From Bacteroidia bacterium (GTDB lineage: Bacteria > Bacteroidota > Bacteroidia > J057), in contig JAIBAH010000028.1 of assembly GCA_019695295.1 (NCBI GenBank), forward strand, positions 1 to 42,361: a stretch of DNA of 42,361 nt, read 5' to 3'. Positions 26,001 to 33,934 of this stretch are shown here, one piece after another. The translations under genes were made by a program, and so were the position numbers. The notes beneath the pieces are model-generated. The model was not told the origin of the DNA. It did not search any database and worked only from the letters and a program-made list of their open reading frames with translations. The stretch's first letter is position 1; every line of letters begins with the position of its first letter.

Positions 26001-29000
26001 GTAACCGTTAATACTACCGGGTTGGGGCCTGCATCAGCACAGGTAAATGAAGAGACATCAATTGTAGTGGAAGCGATTCCGCAATTGTCGTTGCTTCCAG
26101 AATCAATCTGATTGGTGGTAATAGAAACATTTCCCCCCGGGTCAAGATATACGGTGATATTCTGACAGGCAGCAACCGGAGGGGTTGAGTCAGAAACGGT
26201 AACTACTGCTATGCAGGAATCAATATTTCCGTTTATATCCGTAGCTGTTAATGTTACATTGTTTGGTCCTACATTCGTACAGTTAAAAGTAGTATTGCTG
26301 AGGGTAAGACTACTGATACCGCAGTTGTCTGTTGTCCCTCCGTCAATCATTGGTAGTGTAACCGAAGCATTTCCGGTTCCATCTAAATATACTGTCAGAT
26401 TCTGGCAAATCATCGCTGGATTTTCAGCATCATTTACTGTTACTGTAAACGAGCAGGTATCCGTATTTCCCACAGAATCCGTTGCGATATACTGAATATT
26501 GGTAGTCCCAATGGGGAATAAAGAGCCTGAAATCAGTCCTGCGCTTTGAACAATCGTTGCATTCGGGCAATTATCACTTACCGTGAGTGCCGGCCACGTA
26601 ATTTGTGCGCCACATATTCCGGGGTCATTATTGACAGTAATATTCGCCGGGCAGTTGGCGATTACCGGATTTTCAGTATCATTTACAGTTACATCAAAAT
26701 TACAGGTTACTGTATTTCCCGATGAATCCGTTGCGGTAAATTCTACCTGAGTCGTTCCTATCGGAAAAACACTGCCGGAAGGAAGCCCAAGCGTCTGCCC
26801 AAAAGTAAAGCTGCAATTATCCGAAGCCGTAACCGGAATCCAGTTTATTACCGCTCCACAAACACCATTATCATTGGATACATTTATATTGGCTGCCGGG
26901 CAATTCTGAATTACAGGGAGTTCAGTATCATTTACAGTAACACTAAAAGAGCAGTTTGCTGTATTTCCTGAAGCATCGGTGACGGTATAACTAACCTGTG
27001 TTGTTCCTATTGGAAAGGTACCCCCATCCGCAATACCAAAATCCATAATCATAGTGGCTCCCGGACAGTTGTCACTGAATGCAGGGGTGCCGTAATTTAC
27101 TACTGCACCACAAATGCCAGGGTCATTGGCAATGACAATACTGGTGGGGCAGCCCGCAATTACAGGCAGTTCAGAGTCGGTAATCGTTACATCAAATGTA
27201 CAGATTGCGGTAAGTCCGGCAGCATCCGTTGCAAGATAAGAGACCGTAGTAGTACCAATTGGGAAAACGGTTCCGCTTGCAGGCCCCGAAGTCTGCACAA
27301 AATTTAATCCCGGACAATTATCCGTAGCTGCCGGAGCCGTCCAGTTTATTAATGCACCGCAAACCCCCGGATCATTGGGGATATTAATATTTGCAGGGCA
27401 TCCTGTGATTACCGGATTTTCTGAATCGGTAACGGTTACATTAAAAGAGCAACCGGAAGTAAGTCCCACCGCATCTGTAGAGAGATAGGAGACTAAAGTG
27501 GTTCCAATCGGAAAAACGGAACCGCTTGCCGGGCCGGCGGTCTGAGTGAAAACCACTCCCGGACAATTGTCTGTAGCGACCGGTGTAACCCAGTTAATCA
27601 GTGCACCACATATTCCTGGGTCATTGATTACATTAAAGTTTGCAGGGCAACCACTGATAGCAGGAGGCTCAGTGTCAGAAACAGTGATATTAAAATTACA
27701 GGTGGCGGTAAGGCCGGAGGCATCCGTTGCAAGATACGAAACCATCGTTGTACCCAAAGGGAAAAGTGTGCCGCTTACCGGTCCCGCTGTCTGAACCAGG
27801 GTTGCATTGGGGCAATTGTCTGTTACCGTAGGGGTTGTCCAGTTAATGATTGCACCACAGGCGCCGGGGTCATTGGGTAAACTGGAGTTCGCCGGACATC
27901 CGTTAATTGCAGGAGGAGTATTGGCAAGGGTATTAATCGTTACCGAAGTAGAAGTAGAACAGGCCGGGTTTGCGGTTACGCTTACATAGCAGGTGTAGTT
28001 TCCTGCAGTAAGATTGGATACGGTAGCAGTATTACCCACGTTCGGCACCCAGGAGTAAGTATAGGGTCCGGGAGTAGTCCCTCCGGTAGTTACAGTTGCA
28101 GAACCATTGTTTCCTCCGGCGCAGGTTACAGCAGTGGGGGTATTGCTTGCAGTAAGGTTACAGGTATTGCATGGGGCAGGAGAACCGCTTCCACCTGTTT
28201 GACTAATACTAACTGTAGTGTTTACATTGCAAAAGTTACTTACCAGTAATATATAAAACTGACCCGAAACCGCACTTGCCGGAATATCTGCATACTCTAC
28301 ATTGGAGGTGGAAAAACTACAGTCCACCAGATTGGTAGGGATAAAAGTACATCCATTCTGAAAAGTCGTAAAAGGGCCCCATAAAGCAAAGTCCACATCA
28401 CAGGAAGAACTGATAGTCCAGGTCTGACTTCCGGAGTTTTGAATCTGAACATAATACCAGTTAGGATTATAAATCGCCCCCAGACAGTTCACAGAGCCAA
28501 AGTTAGGTTGATTGGGTGGGGCCGGGTATGAGGTGGGGCCACATAACGGGGTAATCGTAGTGGAACAGTCAATACTGAGGGGAGATGGCGGGGGTGGGGG
28601 AGGAGTACCACAGCCAATTGCCGCTACCCATCCGGAAAGGGTTACACTTCCATCCGAGGTAAAAACAAACGTCAGACAGTTGGATGGATTGGTGGACTGA
28701 ATTGTTCCGGGAGAATTGGTTCCTGTATAGCTTCCCAATAAAGGAGAAGCAGTATTGGGACCATTATATATCACCAGATTATCGAAAAAATTTTCGAGTT
28801 GAAAATTGCTGAAGGTAAAAAAAATAGGTTGACCTGAGTTGGAACAGAAAGTCATCGTTGTATTTTGATTATTGGCATAGTTTCCCGTTCCTCCGGGGTC
28901 ATAGAAAGTCCCGCTACAGGTATTCACCGTTGTGGTACTCATATTATAGTTCTGTGCAAAAAGGGGCTGGTACGCAAAAAACAAAAACCCTGTGAGCAAA

Positions 29001-29017
29001 AGTAAAAATTTATTCAT
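23045..29017 (-). CDS. Giant modular surface protein: CUB, SprB, 13 HYR-type modules, PKD, T9SS type B sorting domain
   Basis: Predicted secreted or surface-attached adhesin of 1990 residues. The start is taken at 29017 (MNKFLLLLTGFLFFAYQPLF), which begins a clean signal peptide cleaved after FAQ; the frame also opens 14 codons earlier. Domain order: CUB-like (about 34-136, CSGTFYDPGGTGNYANN); a second beta domain with DVDFALWGPF (about 150-285); one SprB-like repeat (about 290-365); 13 HYR-type modules (about 367-1423); five SprB-like repeats (about 1424-1808, each with SGGxxPYxYxW and AGxYTVTVTDANGC); PKD (about 1809-1897, YSWNFGDGSISNKENPTHTF); type B T9SS sorting domain (last about 93, YFPNAFSPNGDMVNDLF to VIIIR). 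Monocistronic with a terminator. It probably mediates adhesion or gliding-type contact (inference). Confidence 0.93.
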   Translation of the reverse strand: MNKFLLLLTGFLFFAYQPLFAQNYNMSTTTVNTCSGTFYDPGGTGNYANNQNTTMTFCSNSGQPIFFTFSNFQLENFFDNLVIYNGPNTASPLLGSYTGTNSPGTIQSTNPSNCLTFVFTSDGSVTLSGWVAAIGCGTPPPPPPSPLSIDCSTTITPLCGPTSYPAPPNQPNFGSVNCLGAIYNPNWYYVQIQNSGSQTWTISSSCDVDFALWGPFTTFQNGCTFIPTNLVDCSFSTSNVEYADIPASAVSGQFYILLVSNFCNVNTTVSISQTGGSGSPAPCNTCNLTASNTPTAVTCAGGNNGSATVTTGGTTPGPYTYSWVPNVGNTATVSNLTAGNYTCYVSVTANPACSTSTSVTINTLANTPPAINGCPANSSLPNDPGACGAIINWTTPTVTDNCPNATLVQTAGPVSGTLFPLGTTMVSYLATDASGLTATCNFNITVSDTEPPAISGCPANFNVINDPGICGALINWVTPVATDNCPGVVFTQTAGPASGSVFPIGTTLVSYLSTDAVGLTSGCSFNVTVTDSENPVITGCPANINIPNDPGVCGALINWTAPAATDNCPGLNFVQTSGPASGTVFPIGTTTVSYLATDAAGLTAICTFDVTITDSELPVIAGCPTSIVIANDPGICGAVVNYGTPAFSDNCPGATMIMDFGIADGGTFPIGTTQVSYTVTDASGNTANCSFSVTVNDTELPVIQNCPAANINVSNDNGVCGAVINWIPVTASDNCSFTFGQTLGLPSGSVFPIGTTQVEFTATDSSGNTVTCNFDVTVNDTENPVIANCPANITVNNDPGICGAQITWPALTVSDNCPNATIVQSAGLISGSLFPIGTTNIQYIATDSVGNTDTCSFTVTVNDAENPAMICQNLTVYLDGTGNASVTLPMIDGGTTDNCGISSLTLSNTTFNCTNVGPNNVTLTATDINGNIDSCIAVVTVSDSTPPVAACQNITVYLDPGGNVSITTNQIDSGSNDNCGIASTTIDVSSFTCADAGPNPVVLTVTDVNGNISTCTSTVTVQDSIPPTAICQNISIQLDASGSASITAAQIDNGSFDNCGIASVTVSPSTFNCTTPGANNVVLTVTDVNGNISTCNAVVTLNDSVPPVFSGCPANISQNNDSGQCGAIVSWTAPTVNDNCSAIVNASHTPGSFFPTGATVVTYIATDPGGNQDTCTFTVTVTDNENPVIANCPANISVNAGANCAAIVNWTAPTATDNCPGVALASTHNPGTSFALGSTVVTYTATDALGFTSTCSFTVTVTDNTPPVINNCPANITQNAGPNCDAFVNWIAPTVSDNCAGATLSTAIAPGSTFPLGTTTVTYLATDAAGNTANCIFTVTISDATPPVISNCPSNMVINLGAGCDTTVSWTAPTAADNCGIPAFVSSHTPGSVFPLGTTNVTYTATDAAGLISVCTFSITINPPSPLVAAISQINQPLCAGLPGSASVSVSGGSGSYSYSWNSTPAQFTDSATLNSGNYTVFIADALAIGCVTSQSLPVMIVAPAVLAENTIITPLNCFGDANGSAVVNISGGTMPYTYTWSHNPGMNVNAMMNLGAGNYTVTVNDANNCQIIKSFTLAEPDSLRAISSQVNVKCFGEATGQAKVVISGGTAPYSYNWTGSASATNTASGLTAGNYSVTVTDANGCTISRNFALTQPASPLNIQTSHTDLLCFDDDSGTAGVIANGGTPGYTYTWNTIPRQYTPTATGMSTGTYLITVRDTNGCTQTATESIVQPQKLKMALDWVVNAYCDLPNGKAAVKASGGTMPYTISWNTTPVQTGPEISDVAAGTYTAFLTDANGCQVSFDVDINNRPPATAFFNSNPTNADSIVLNNATIAFENLTQGGSGYSWNFGDGSISNKENPTHTFQTHGTYTVSLTAYNGFTDCPDTYSLTYHIIPNGVVYFPNAFSPNGDMVNDLFYVSGQGITQMECLIYSRWGTLVAALTSPSDTWNGKDKSGRDLPEGTYVYKFRCTMNDGRGFERGGSVIIIR
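23596..24750 (-). repeat. Five SprB-like repeats inside the giant gene
   Basis: Five modules of about 77 codons, each with a conserved Cys near the front (PLCAG, LNCFGD, VKCFGE, LLCFDD, AYCDLP), an SGGT.PY.Y.W core and GNYTVTVTDANGC near the end. Bounds are approximate. A sixth, isolated copy precedes the HYR block at the N-terminal side. Confidence 0.75.
24751..27919 (-). repeat. Thirteen tandem HYR-type modules inside the giant gene
   Basis: About 244 bases per module. From the N-terminus: six modules with GCPAN...NDPGxCGAxINW...DNC; then three of a different subtype with CQNxTVYLDxxG...DNCGI and TVTDVNGNISTC; then four of the first type, the last three of which have NAGxNC or LGAGC in place of NDPGxCG. 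Each module ends near CxFxVTVxD. Confidence 0.85.
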
Positions 29018-29056
29018 ATAAAGTAGTAAATATAGATAGACTTTGATTTGAAAAAA

Positions 29057-29087
29057 CAAAGAAATAAATTATTCTTAAATTTTACAA
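29057..29087 (-). promoter_or_regulatory. Likely promoter of the giant gene
   Basis: On the minus strand TTG (29085-29087), a 20-base spacer and TTTCTTTG (29057-29064), one mismatch from TAnnTTTG. It would give a leader of about 35 bases before the ATG at 29017, which supports that start over 29059. Confidence 0.4.
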
Positions 29088-29202
29088 CTAAAACAGGCCG
29101 GATGGTATTAAATTATGTTTAAACTGTGTACACACAATAAAATAAACAGGACTAATCTTAATGTTTTTTTGTTATTGCCGCAGGCAGAAATATAATAGAA
29201 TT

Positions 29203-29233
29203 TTAGCTATAGTCATTTTATCCATTATCTTTG
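29203..29233 (+). promoter_or_regulatory. Promoter of the GT2 gene
   Basis: TATCTTTG at 29226-29233 is a perfect -7 element; TTAG at 29203-29206 is a weak -33 at the 19-base distance. The leader would be about 32 bases. Confidence 0.55.
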
Positions 29234-29269
29234 CAGAAAATTTGAGCAGATTATTATTTACAGAAGAAA

Positions 29270-30457
29270 ATGCCATTGATAGAGTACTGGAATACATATA
29301 AACCCATAATATCCGTTCTTGTAAAAAGTCCGTTATTTTATATCTCATTGATTATTACGGTTTTTATGACATATTATTGTGTTTATGTACTGATGGCAGC
29401 CAAAAAATTCCGAAAAAATCTTCCTCCTCTTCAAAGCGGGCTTTTTCCCTTTGTCAGTGTAATTATTCCGGCCAGAAATGAGGCCTTTTCCATCTCTGCC
29501 TGCCTTCATTCTGTGATTAATCAGAATTATCCTGCTGACCGGTTCGAGGTGATTTTAATCAATGATCATTCCGAAGACCAAACCGGTGCAATTGCTTCGG
29601 AAATTGCCTCCGCAAGCATGAATCTCACGGTAATTGATTTACAGGATGAGGATATCAATTCTTTTAAAAAAGCAGCAGTGGCCAGGGCTGTTTCCCTTTC
29701 CAAAGGAGAAATAATTCTTCAAACAGATGCTGATTGCGTGGTTTCCCGAAAGTGGATTAGTGCAATGACCGGGTTTTTTGATTCAGAAACAGCATTGGTA
29801 TCCGGCCCGGTTCAGTTTACTTACCGGAATTCCTGGTTTGAAAAAGTACAGACGCTTGAGTTTTTGGGACTGAACCTGCTCGGAGCCGGAGGGATAGCGA
29901 TGAAACGCCCCAATATGTGTAATGGTGCTAATCTGGCTTATCGCAAAGCTGTATTTGAAGAGGTAAACGGATTTCAGGGCGTGGATAATGTCGCTTCAGG
30001 AGATGATGAATTGCTTCTTCAAAAAATCTACAGACTCAAAAAATACAAAATCCGATATGCCTGCGCCGAATCGGCTATCGTTAAAACTGCCGCTTTGAGT
30101 TCTCTTGCAGCGTTTTTCAATCAACGGTTGCGGTGGGTAAGCAAATCCAGAAGTTATCTGAACCGGTGGATTAATGTAACCCAACTCCTTTTTTTTCTGG
30201 CTATCTGCGGAATTCCATTGCTTTTTGGGTTATCGTTCATTTCAATTTATATGCTGATTCCTGCAGTTATCGTTTTTGGGATGAAAATTCTCTCAGATAT
30301 TCCTCTCATGATTCAAGCTACCCGTTTCTTCCGGGAAAAAAAACTGTTAAAATGGTTTCTTCTCCTGGAAGTGTTATATATTCCTTACGTTATTCTCATT
30401 GGAATTGCCGGAAATCTGATATCCAGTTATAGCTGGAAAGGCCGCAAAGTAAGGTGA
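29270..30457 (+). CDS. Membrane-bound family 2 glycosyltransferase
   Basis: Inner-membrane GT-A-fold glycosyltransferase of 395 residues. An N-terminal membrane helix (about 20-42, PLFYISLIITVFMTYYCVYV) precedes the catalytic domain: VSVIIPARNEAFSI, VILINDHSED, the DxD site LQTDADCVVS, then VASGDDELLLQKIY and the QRLRW motif (FFNQRLRWVSKS) typical of processive or CESA-like GT2 enzymes. Two or three helices close the protein (LLFFLAICGIPLLFGLSFI onward). Sugar donor and acceptor are unknown; a surface glycan or glycolipid is likely. Divergent from the giant surface gene. The gap to sufS (30458-30653) shows no gene. Confidence 0.87.
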   Translation: MPLIEYWNTYKPIISVLVKSPLFYISLIITVFMTYYCVYVLMAAKKFRKNLPPLQSGLFPFVSVIIPARNEAFSISACLHSVINQNYPADRFEVILINDHSEDQTGAIASEIASASMNLTVIDLQDEDINSFKKAAVARAVSLSKGEIILQTDADCVVSRKWISAMTGFFDSETALVSGPVQFTYRNSWFEKVQTLEFLGLNLLGAGGIAMKRPNMCNGANLAYRKAVFEEVNGFQGVDNVASGDDELLLQKIYRLKKYKIRYACAESAIVKTAALSSLAAFFNQRLRWVSKSRSYLNRWINVTQLLFFLAICGIPLLFGLSFISIYMLIPAVIVFGMKILSDIPLMIQATRFFREKKLLKWFLLLEVLYIPYVILIGIAGNLISSYSWKGRKVR

Positions 30458-30653
30458 AGTTTCCCCCGAAAAATACTTACAGTTCCTGTGCTTTTAAAAG
30501 GATATCACAAAAATGGTAATCAGGCAAACAAAAATGCTGATTTAGTTTTAAATGAAATTGAATTAAAAAAAAACGTAAACAAAATAAATCCTGAACAAAT
30601 TTATCCATTCCGGGTTTTATTTGTAATTATTCTAAATAAGGTACTTTCTAAAT

Positions 30654-31877
30654 ATGAGCATAAAAAATATAGAAGCAATCAGGATGGATTTTCCGGTATT
30701 ACACCAAAAAGTACATGGAAAGCCCTGGGTGTATCTGGATAATGCCGCAAGTGGCCAAAAACCTCTGCCCGTAATTAATGCTATCTCTGAGTATTATCTG
30801 AAGTATCACAGCAACGTTCACAGAGGGGTGCATTATATGAGTCAGCTTGCTACGGATAAATTCGAAGCAGCACGCAAAACCGTTCAGCATTTTTTAAATG
30901 CGGAGCACGATCATGAAATTATCTGGACTACGGGTACCACTGAGGGGATTAATCTGGTTGCTGCTACTTACGGACGAAAATTCCTGAAAGAAGGGGATGA
31001 AATTCTGATTACAGGAATGGAACATCATGCCAATATCGTTCCGTGGCAGATGTTGTGTGAAGAAAAAGGCTGCGTTCTCAGAGTCGTTCCCGTACTGGAA
31101 AACGGAACTCTGGATATGGCCTCATTCTATGAACTGTTCAGCGATAAAACCCGTTTTCTTTCCGTTGTTCATGTTTCCAATGCTTTGGGTACGCTGAATC
31201 CGGTTAAGGAAATGATAAAGCATGCCCACAGCAAAAATATTCCTGTTTTGCTGGACGGAGCACAGTCTTCCTGTCATTTTGCGATAGATGTACAGGATCT
31301 CGATTGTGATTTTTTTGTGTTTTCGGGACATAAAGTTTTTGGCCCTACGGGAATCGGAGTACTATACGGCAAAACCGAATACCTCGAAAAAATGCCTCCT
31401 TACAAAGGCGGGGGTGAAATGATAGAAACCGTTACTTTTGAAAAAACCACTTACGCCGGATTGCCTTTTAAATTTGAGGCAGGAACGCCTGATATTGCCA
31501 ATGCAATCGGGCTGGCTGCTGCAATGGATTATATACACTCAATAGGGTGGGATGTAATGGAGGCTCAGGAAAAGTTTCTGCTGGAATATGCAACGGAAGA
31601 GATTCTCAAAATCGGAGGAATAAAACTTTATGGAACTTCACCTGAAAAATGTAGTGTTCTTTCTTTTCTGATAGAGGGGATTCATCCATATGATACCGGT
31701 ACAATTCTCGATAAAATGGGAATTGCAGTAAGAACAGGACATCATTGTGCTCAACCCCTCATGGGCAGATTCTGTATTCCCGGAACAGTAAGGGCTTCTT
31801 TTGCCTTTTATAATACTAAGGAAGAGGTGGACGCTTTAATTTCGGGCCTGAAAAGGATAAAAACGATGTTTTTATAG
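30654..31877 (+). CDS. sufS: Cysteine desulfurase SufS
   Basis: PLP-dependent enzyme of 407 residues that takes sulfur from L-cysteine for Fe-S cluster assembly. The PLP lysine is Lys227 (FSGHKVFGPTGIGVLYG), and the persulfide cysteine is Cys365 in RTGHHCAQPLMGRF, the short-loop group II type that depends on SufE. Other family stretches: VYLDNAASGQKP, TTGTTEGINLVA and EHHANIVPWQ. It is complete. The other suf genes (sufBCD) are not in the window, but the probable partner sufE lies 1.5 kb downstream, after a histidine kinase gene. Confidence 0.94.
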   Translation: MSIKNIEAIRMDFPVLHQKVHGKPWVYLDNAASGQKPLPVINAISEYYLKYHSNVHRGVHYMSQLATDKFEAARKTVQHFLNAEHDHEIIWTTGTTEGINLVAATYGRKFLKEGDEILITGMEHHANIVPWQMLCEEKGCVLRVVPVLENGTLDMASFYELFSDKTRFLSVVHVSNALGTLNPVKEMIKHAHSKNIPVLLDGAQSSCHFAIDVQDLDCDFFVFSGHKVFGPTGIGVLYGKTEYLEKMPPYKGGGEMIETVTFEKTTYAGLPFKFEAGTPDIANAIGLAAAMDYIHSIGWDVMEAQEKFLLEYATEEILKIGGIKLYGTSPEKCSVLSFLIEGIHPYDTGTILDKMGIAVRTGHHCAQPLMGRFCIPGTVRASFAFYNTKEEVDALISGLKRIKTMFL

Positions 31878-32045
31878 AGATTTATTACATCTCCGTCATT
31901 TTCAATCTCTTTTTGCTGGAGATGGTTTTCGCTTAACTCTAAGGGATAATAAAGGAATTGCGGATAAAATAATACAATTTTGCCAAAGTTCTGACATCTT
32001 CAAATATTAGTATGAGATTTGCAGTTTAGTCGTAAAATAGCGTTT

Positions 32046-33410
32046 ATGCTGAAGAAGTTTTTATTCTTGTTTGAGAAAATAGAAAAAATAGGGCTAACAA
32101 AAGAAGCAGAAGCGAGATTGGGGGATGAATATATAAGAAGTTCAAACCGGATTTCCGTTATTAATTTTTTTCTTATATTTCAGGCTTCAGTCTTTGTTTA
32201 TTATACTTTACCCGAAATCTCTGTTTACCTGATTGTGTTTTTTATTGGGTGGCTTAATCTGCTCAGTATTCCCCTGAATTATTTTGGTTATTTCAGGATG
32301 GCCAAGATATCCCCCTGGTTTTTTTCTATATTGGGCGTTTTGATTTGCTCCTCAATACTGGGGGTTGAGAGTCAGGTACATACACTGATTCCTATTATTG
32401 TATTTGGGGCAATTCTGGCCCATACCAATGAATCGATTTTAATATACTGGCTGTTAATGGCCATGGTAGTAACGGTAGGCTTCATTCTGATTATAACCGA
32501 CTTTTCGCTTTTGAGGGATGATACCATTAATTTGATTCAAAAAAACAAACTGGCAGGCAACGTTTTTTTTATCAATATATTCAGTACCATTATTTCTGTT
32601 GTTTTTTATTTCCGGAAAATACAGACAAAACAGCGGCTCATTGAGGAAGCCCGTAATGAAACCGAGAAAAAATACGAAGAACTCTCTCAGGCTCATAATG
32701 AACTGGATAATCTGGTTTACAGTGTATCTCACGATTTGAGGGCACCTATCGCTACTACTTTAGGTATTATTCATTTATGTATAGAGGAGGAAAACAAAGA
32801 TACCGTTACAACTTATCTTAAACTAGGGGAGCAGTCACTGAACAAACTCGATAAATTCATTTACGATGTACTGGTTTATTCCAAAAATACAAGAATGGAA
32901 GTGGAGTATAAACATACAAGCCTGGAGACCGTAGTGGAAGAGGCTTTATCGCTTCAGCTGAATACCGGAGCACTGCCTGAAGTTTCAGTGATTAAAGAAA
33001 TAGAAGAGACAATTCCTTTCTACGGAGACCGTCAAAGACTGTTTTTTGTAGTGAATAACCTGATTTCCAATGCGATTCGCTATCGCAAAAAGGTTGGACC
33101 CACTGAAATCCGGATTTCCGTAATTACCAGTGCCGAAAATCTGATTATCAAAATAAAAGACAACGGACAAGGAATAGAAGAAAGCGTTCTGCCCCGGATT
33201 TTCGATATGTTTTTCAGAGCCAATACTCATTCTCAGGGCTCCGGACTTGGTCTTTATATCGTCAGGGAAACCCTCAAAAAATTAAATGGCACCATTTCTG
33301 TAACCTCTCAGCTAAACAAAGGAACGGAATTCATAGTTAAAGTGCCAAATTATCATAACGGGCATTATCATGAAACAGTCAATTCTGGATACAGAGTCGG
33401 AAATAATTGA
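32046..33410 (+). CDS. Membrane sensor histidine kinase
   Basis: Sensor kinase of 454 residues. The ATG at 32046 is preferred to the in-frame TTG at 32019. About five or six hydrophobic segments lie between 40 and 185 (ISVINFFLIFQASVFVYYTL, ISVYLIVFFIGWLNLLSIPL, SWFFSILGVLICSS-like and others), with no evident extracellular sensor domain. A coiled linker leads to the HisKA domain with His229 in SVSHDLRAPIATTLG, then the ATPase domain: N box VVNNLISNAIRYRKK, G1 DNGQGIEE, F box FDMFFRANT and G2 GSGLGLYIV. All catalytic motifs are present. No response regulator is near, so it is an orphan kinase. Its 3' end overlaps the sufE start by 41 bases. Confidence 0.9.
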   Translation: MLKKFLFLFEKIEKIGLTKEAEARLGDEYIRSSNRISVINFFLIFQASVFVYYTLPEISVYLIVFFIGWLNLLSIPLNYFGYFRMAKISPWFFSILGVLICSSILGVESQVHTLIPIIVFGAILAHTNESILIYWLLMAMVVTVGFILIITDFSLLRDDTINLIQKNKLAGNVFFINIFSTIISVVFYFRKIQTKQRLIEEARNETEKKYEELSQAHNELDNLVYSVSHDLRAPIATTLGIIHLCIEEENKDTVTTYLKLGEQSLNKLDKFIYDVLVYSKNTRMEVEYKHTSLETVVEEALSLQLNTGALPEVSVIKEIEETIPFYGDRQRLFFVVNNLISNAIRYRKKVGPTEIRISVITSAENLIIKIKDNGQGIEESVLPRIFDMFFRANTHSQGSGLGLYIVRETLKKLNGTISVTSQLNKGTEFIVKVPNYHNGHYHETVNSGYRVGNN

Positions 33411-33798
33411 AGAGTTTGAAATGTTTGACGACTGGACAGACAAATATCAGTACATCATTGATATGGGGAAGTCGCTTCAGCCGCTTTCTGACAACGAAAA
33501 AACAGAACAGAATCTTGTAAGAGGCTGTCAGTCTCAGGTCTGGCTTACGGCACATACCGAAGGCGAAAACGTAGTCTTTCAGGCTGACAGTGACGCGATT
33601 ATCACAAAGGGGCTGATTGCCTTGCTGGTAAAAGTCCTGAGCGGAAATACCCCTGATGAAATTCTGGCTGCCCGGCTTGAGTTTATGGATAAAATCGGTA
33701 TCCGGGAACACCTTTCCCCCACAAGAGCCAACGGACTCAATGCAATGGTTACCAAGATGAAAGCGTATGCACTGGGGTTAAAGTCCCTGAAAGGATAA
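33370..33798 (+). CDS. sufE: SufE-type sulfur acceptor
   Basis: Sulfur-transfer protein of 142 residues that accepts persulfide from SufS and passes it to the SufBCD scaffold. The acceptor cysteine is Cys53 in NLVRGCQSQVWL; other family stretches are FDDWTDKYQYIIDMGK and ITKGLIALLVKVLSG, with HLSPTRANGL towards the end. Complete and of usual length. It starts inside the last 41 bases of the histidine kinase gene in another frame, so its translation is probably coupled to the kinase. Confidence 0.94.
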   Translation: MKQSILDTESEIIEEFEMFDDWTDKYQYIIDMGKSLQPLSDNEKTEQNLVRGCQSQVWLTAHTEGENVVFQADSDAIITKGLIALLVKVLSGNTPDEILAARLEFMDKIGIREHLSPTRANGLNAMVTKMKAYALGLKSLKG

Positions 33799-33846
33799 GC
33801 ACATCCTCCTGATGATTTCATCAAAAATTGCCAAAAATCTGTTTTT

Positions 33847-33877
33847 TTTGAAAATTCATAAACCTTGCTTATCTTTG
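33847..33877 (+). promoter_or_regulatory. Consensus Bacteroidota promoter
   Basis: TTTG (33847-33850), exactly 19 bases of spacer, then TATCTTTG (33870-33877). This is the best consensus match in the window. It heads the tightly packed seven-gene run beginning with the EnvC-like gene. Confidence 0.8.
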
Positions 33878-33934
33878 CCCTGCTTAATTGATAAAACAGT
33901 GCAGGCAAATCTTTTCCTTGCGCAAATTTCATGA

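Noticed and set aside
23234-28700. Many plus-strand frames opposite the giant gene
   Set aside because: They are shadows of the repetitive minus-strand coding sequence, with biased low-complexity translations and no promoter.
30488-30742. 84-codon frame overlapping the start of sufS
   Set aside because: It runs out of frame into sufS, has low-complexity Lys/Asn translation and no promoter or recognisable family.
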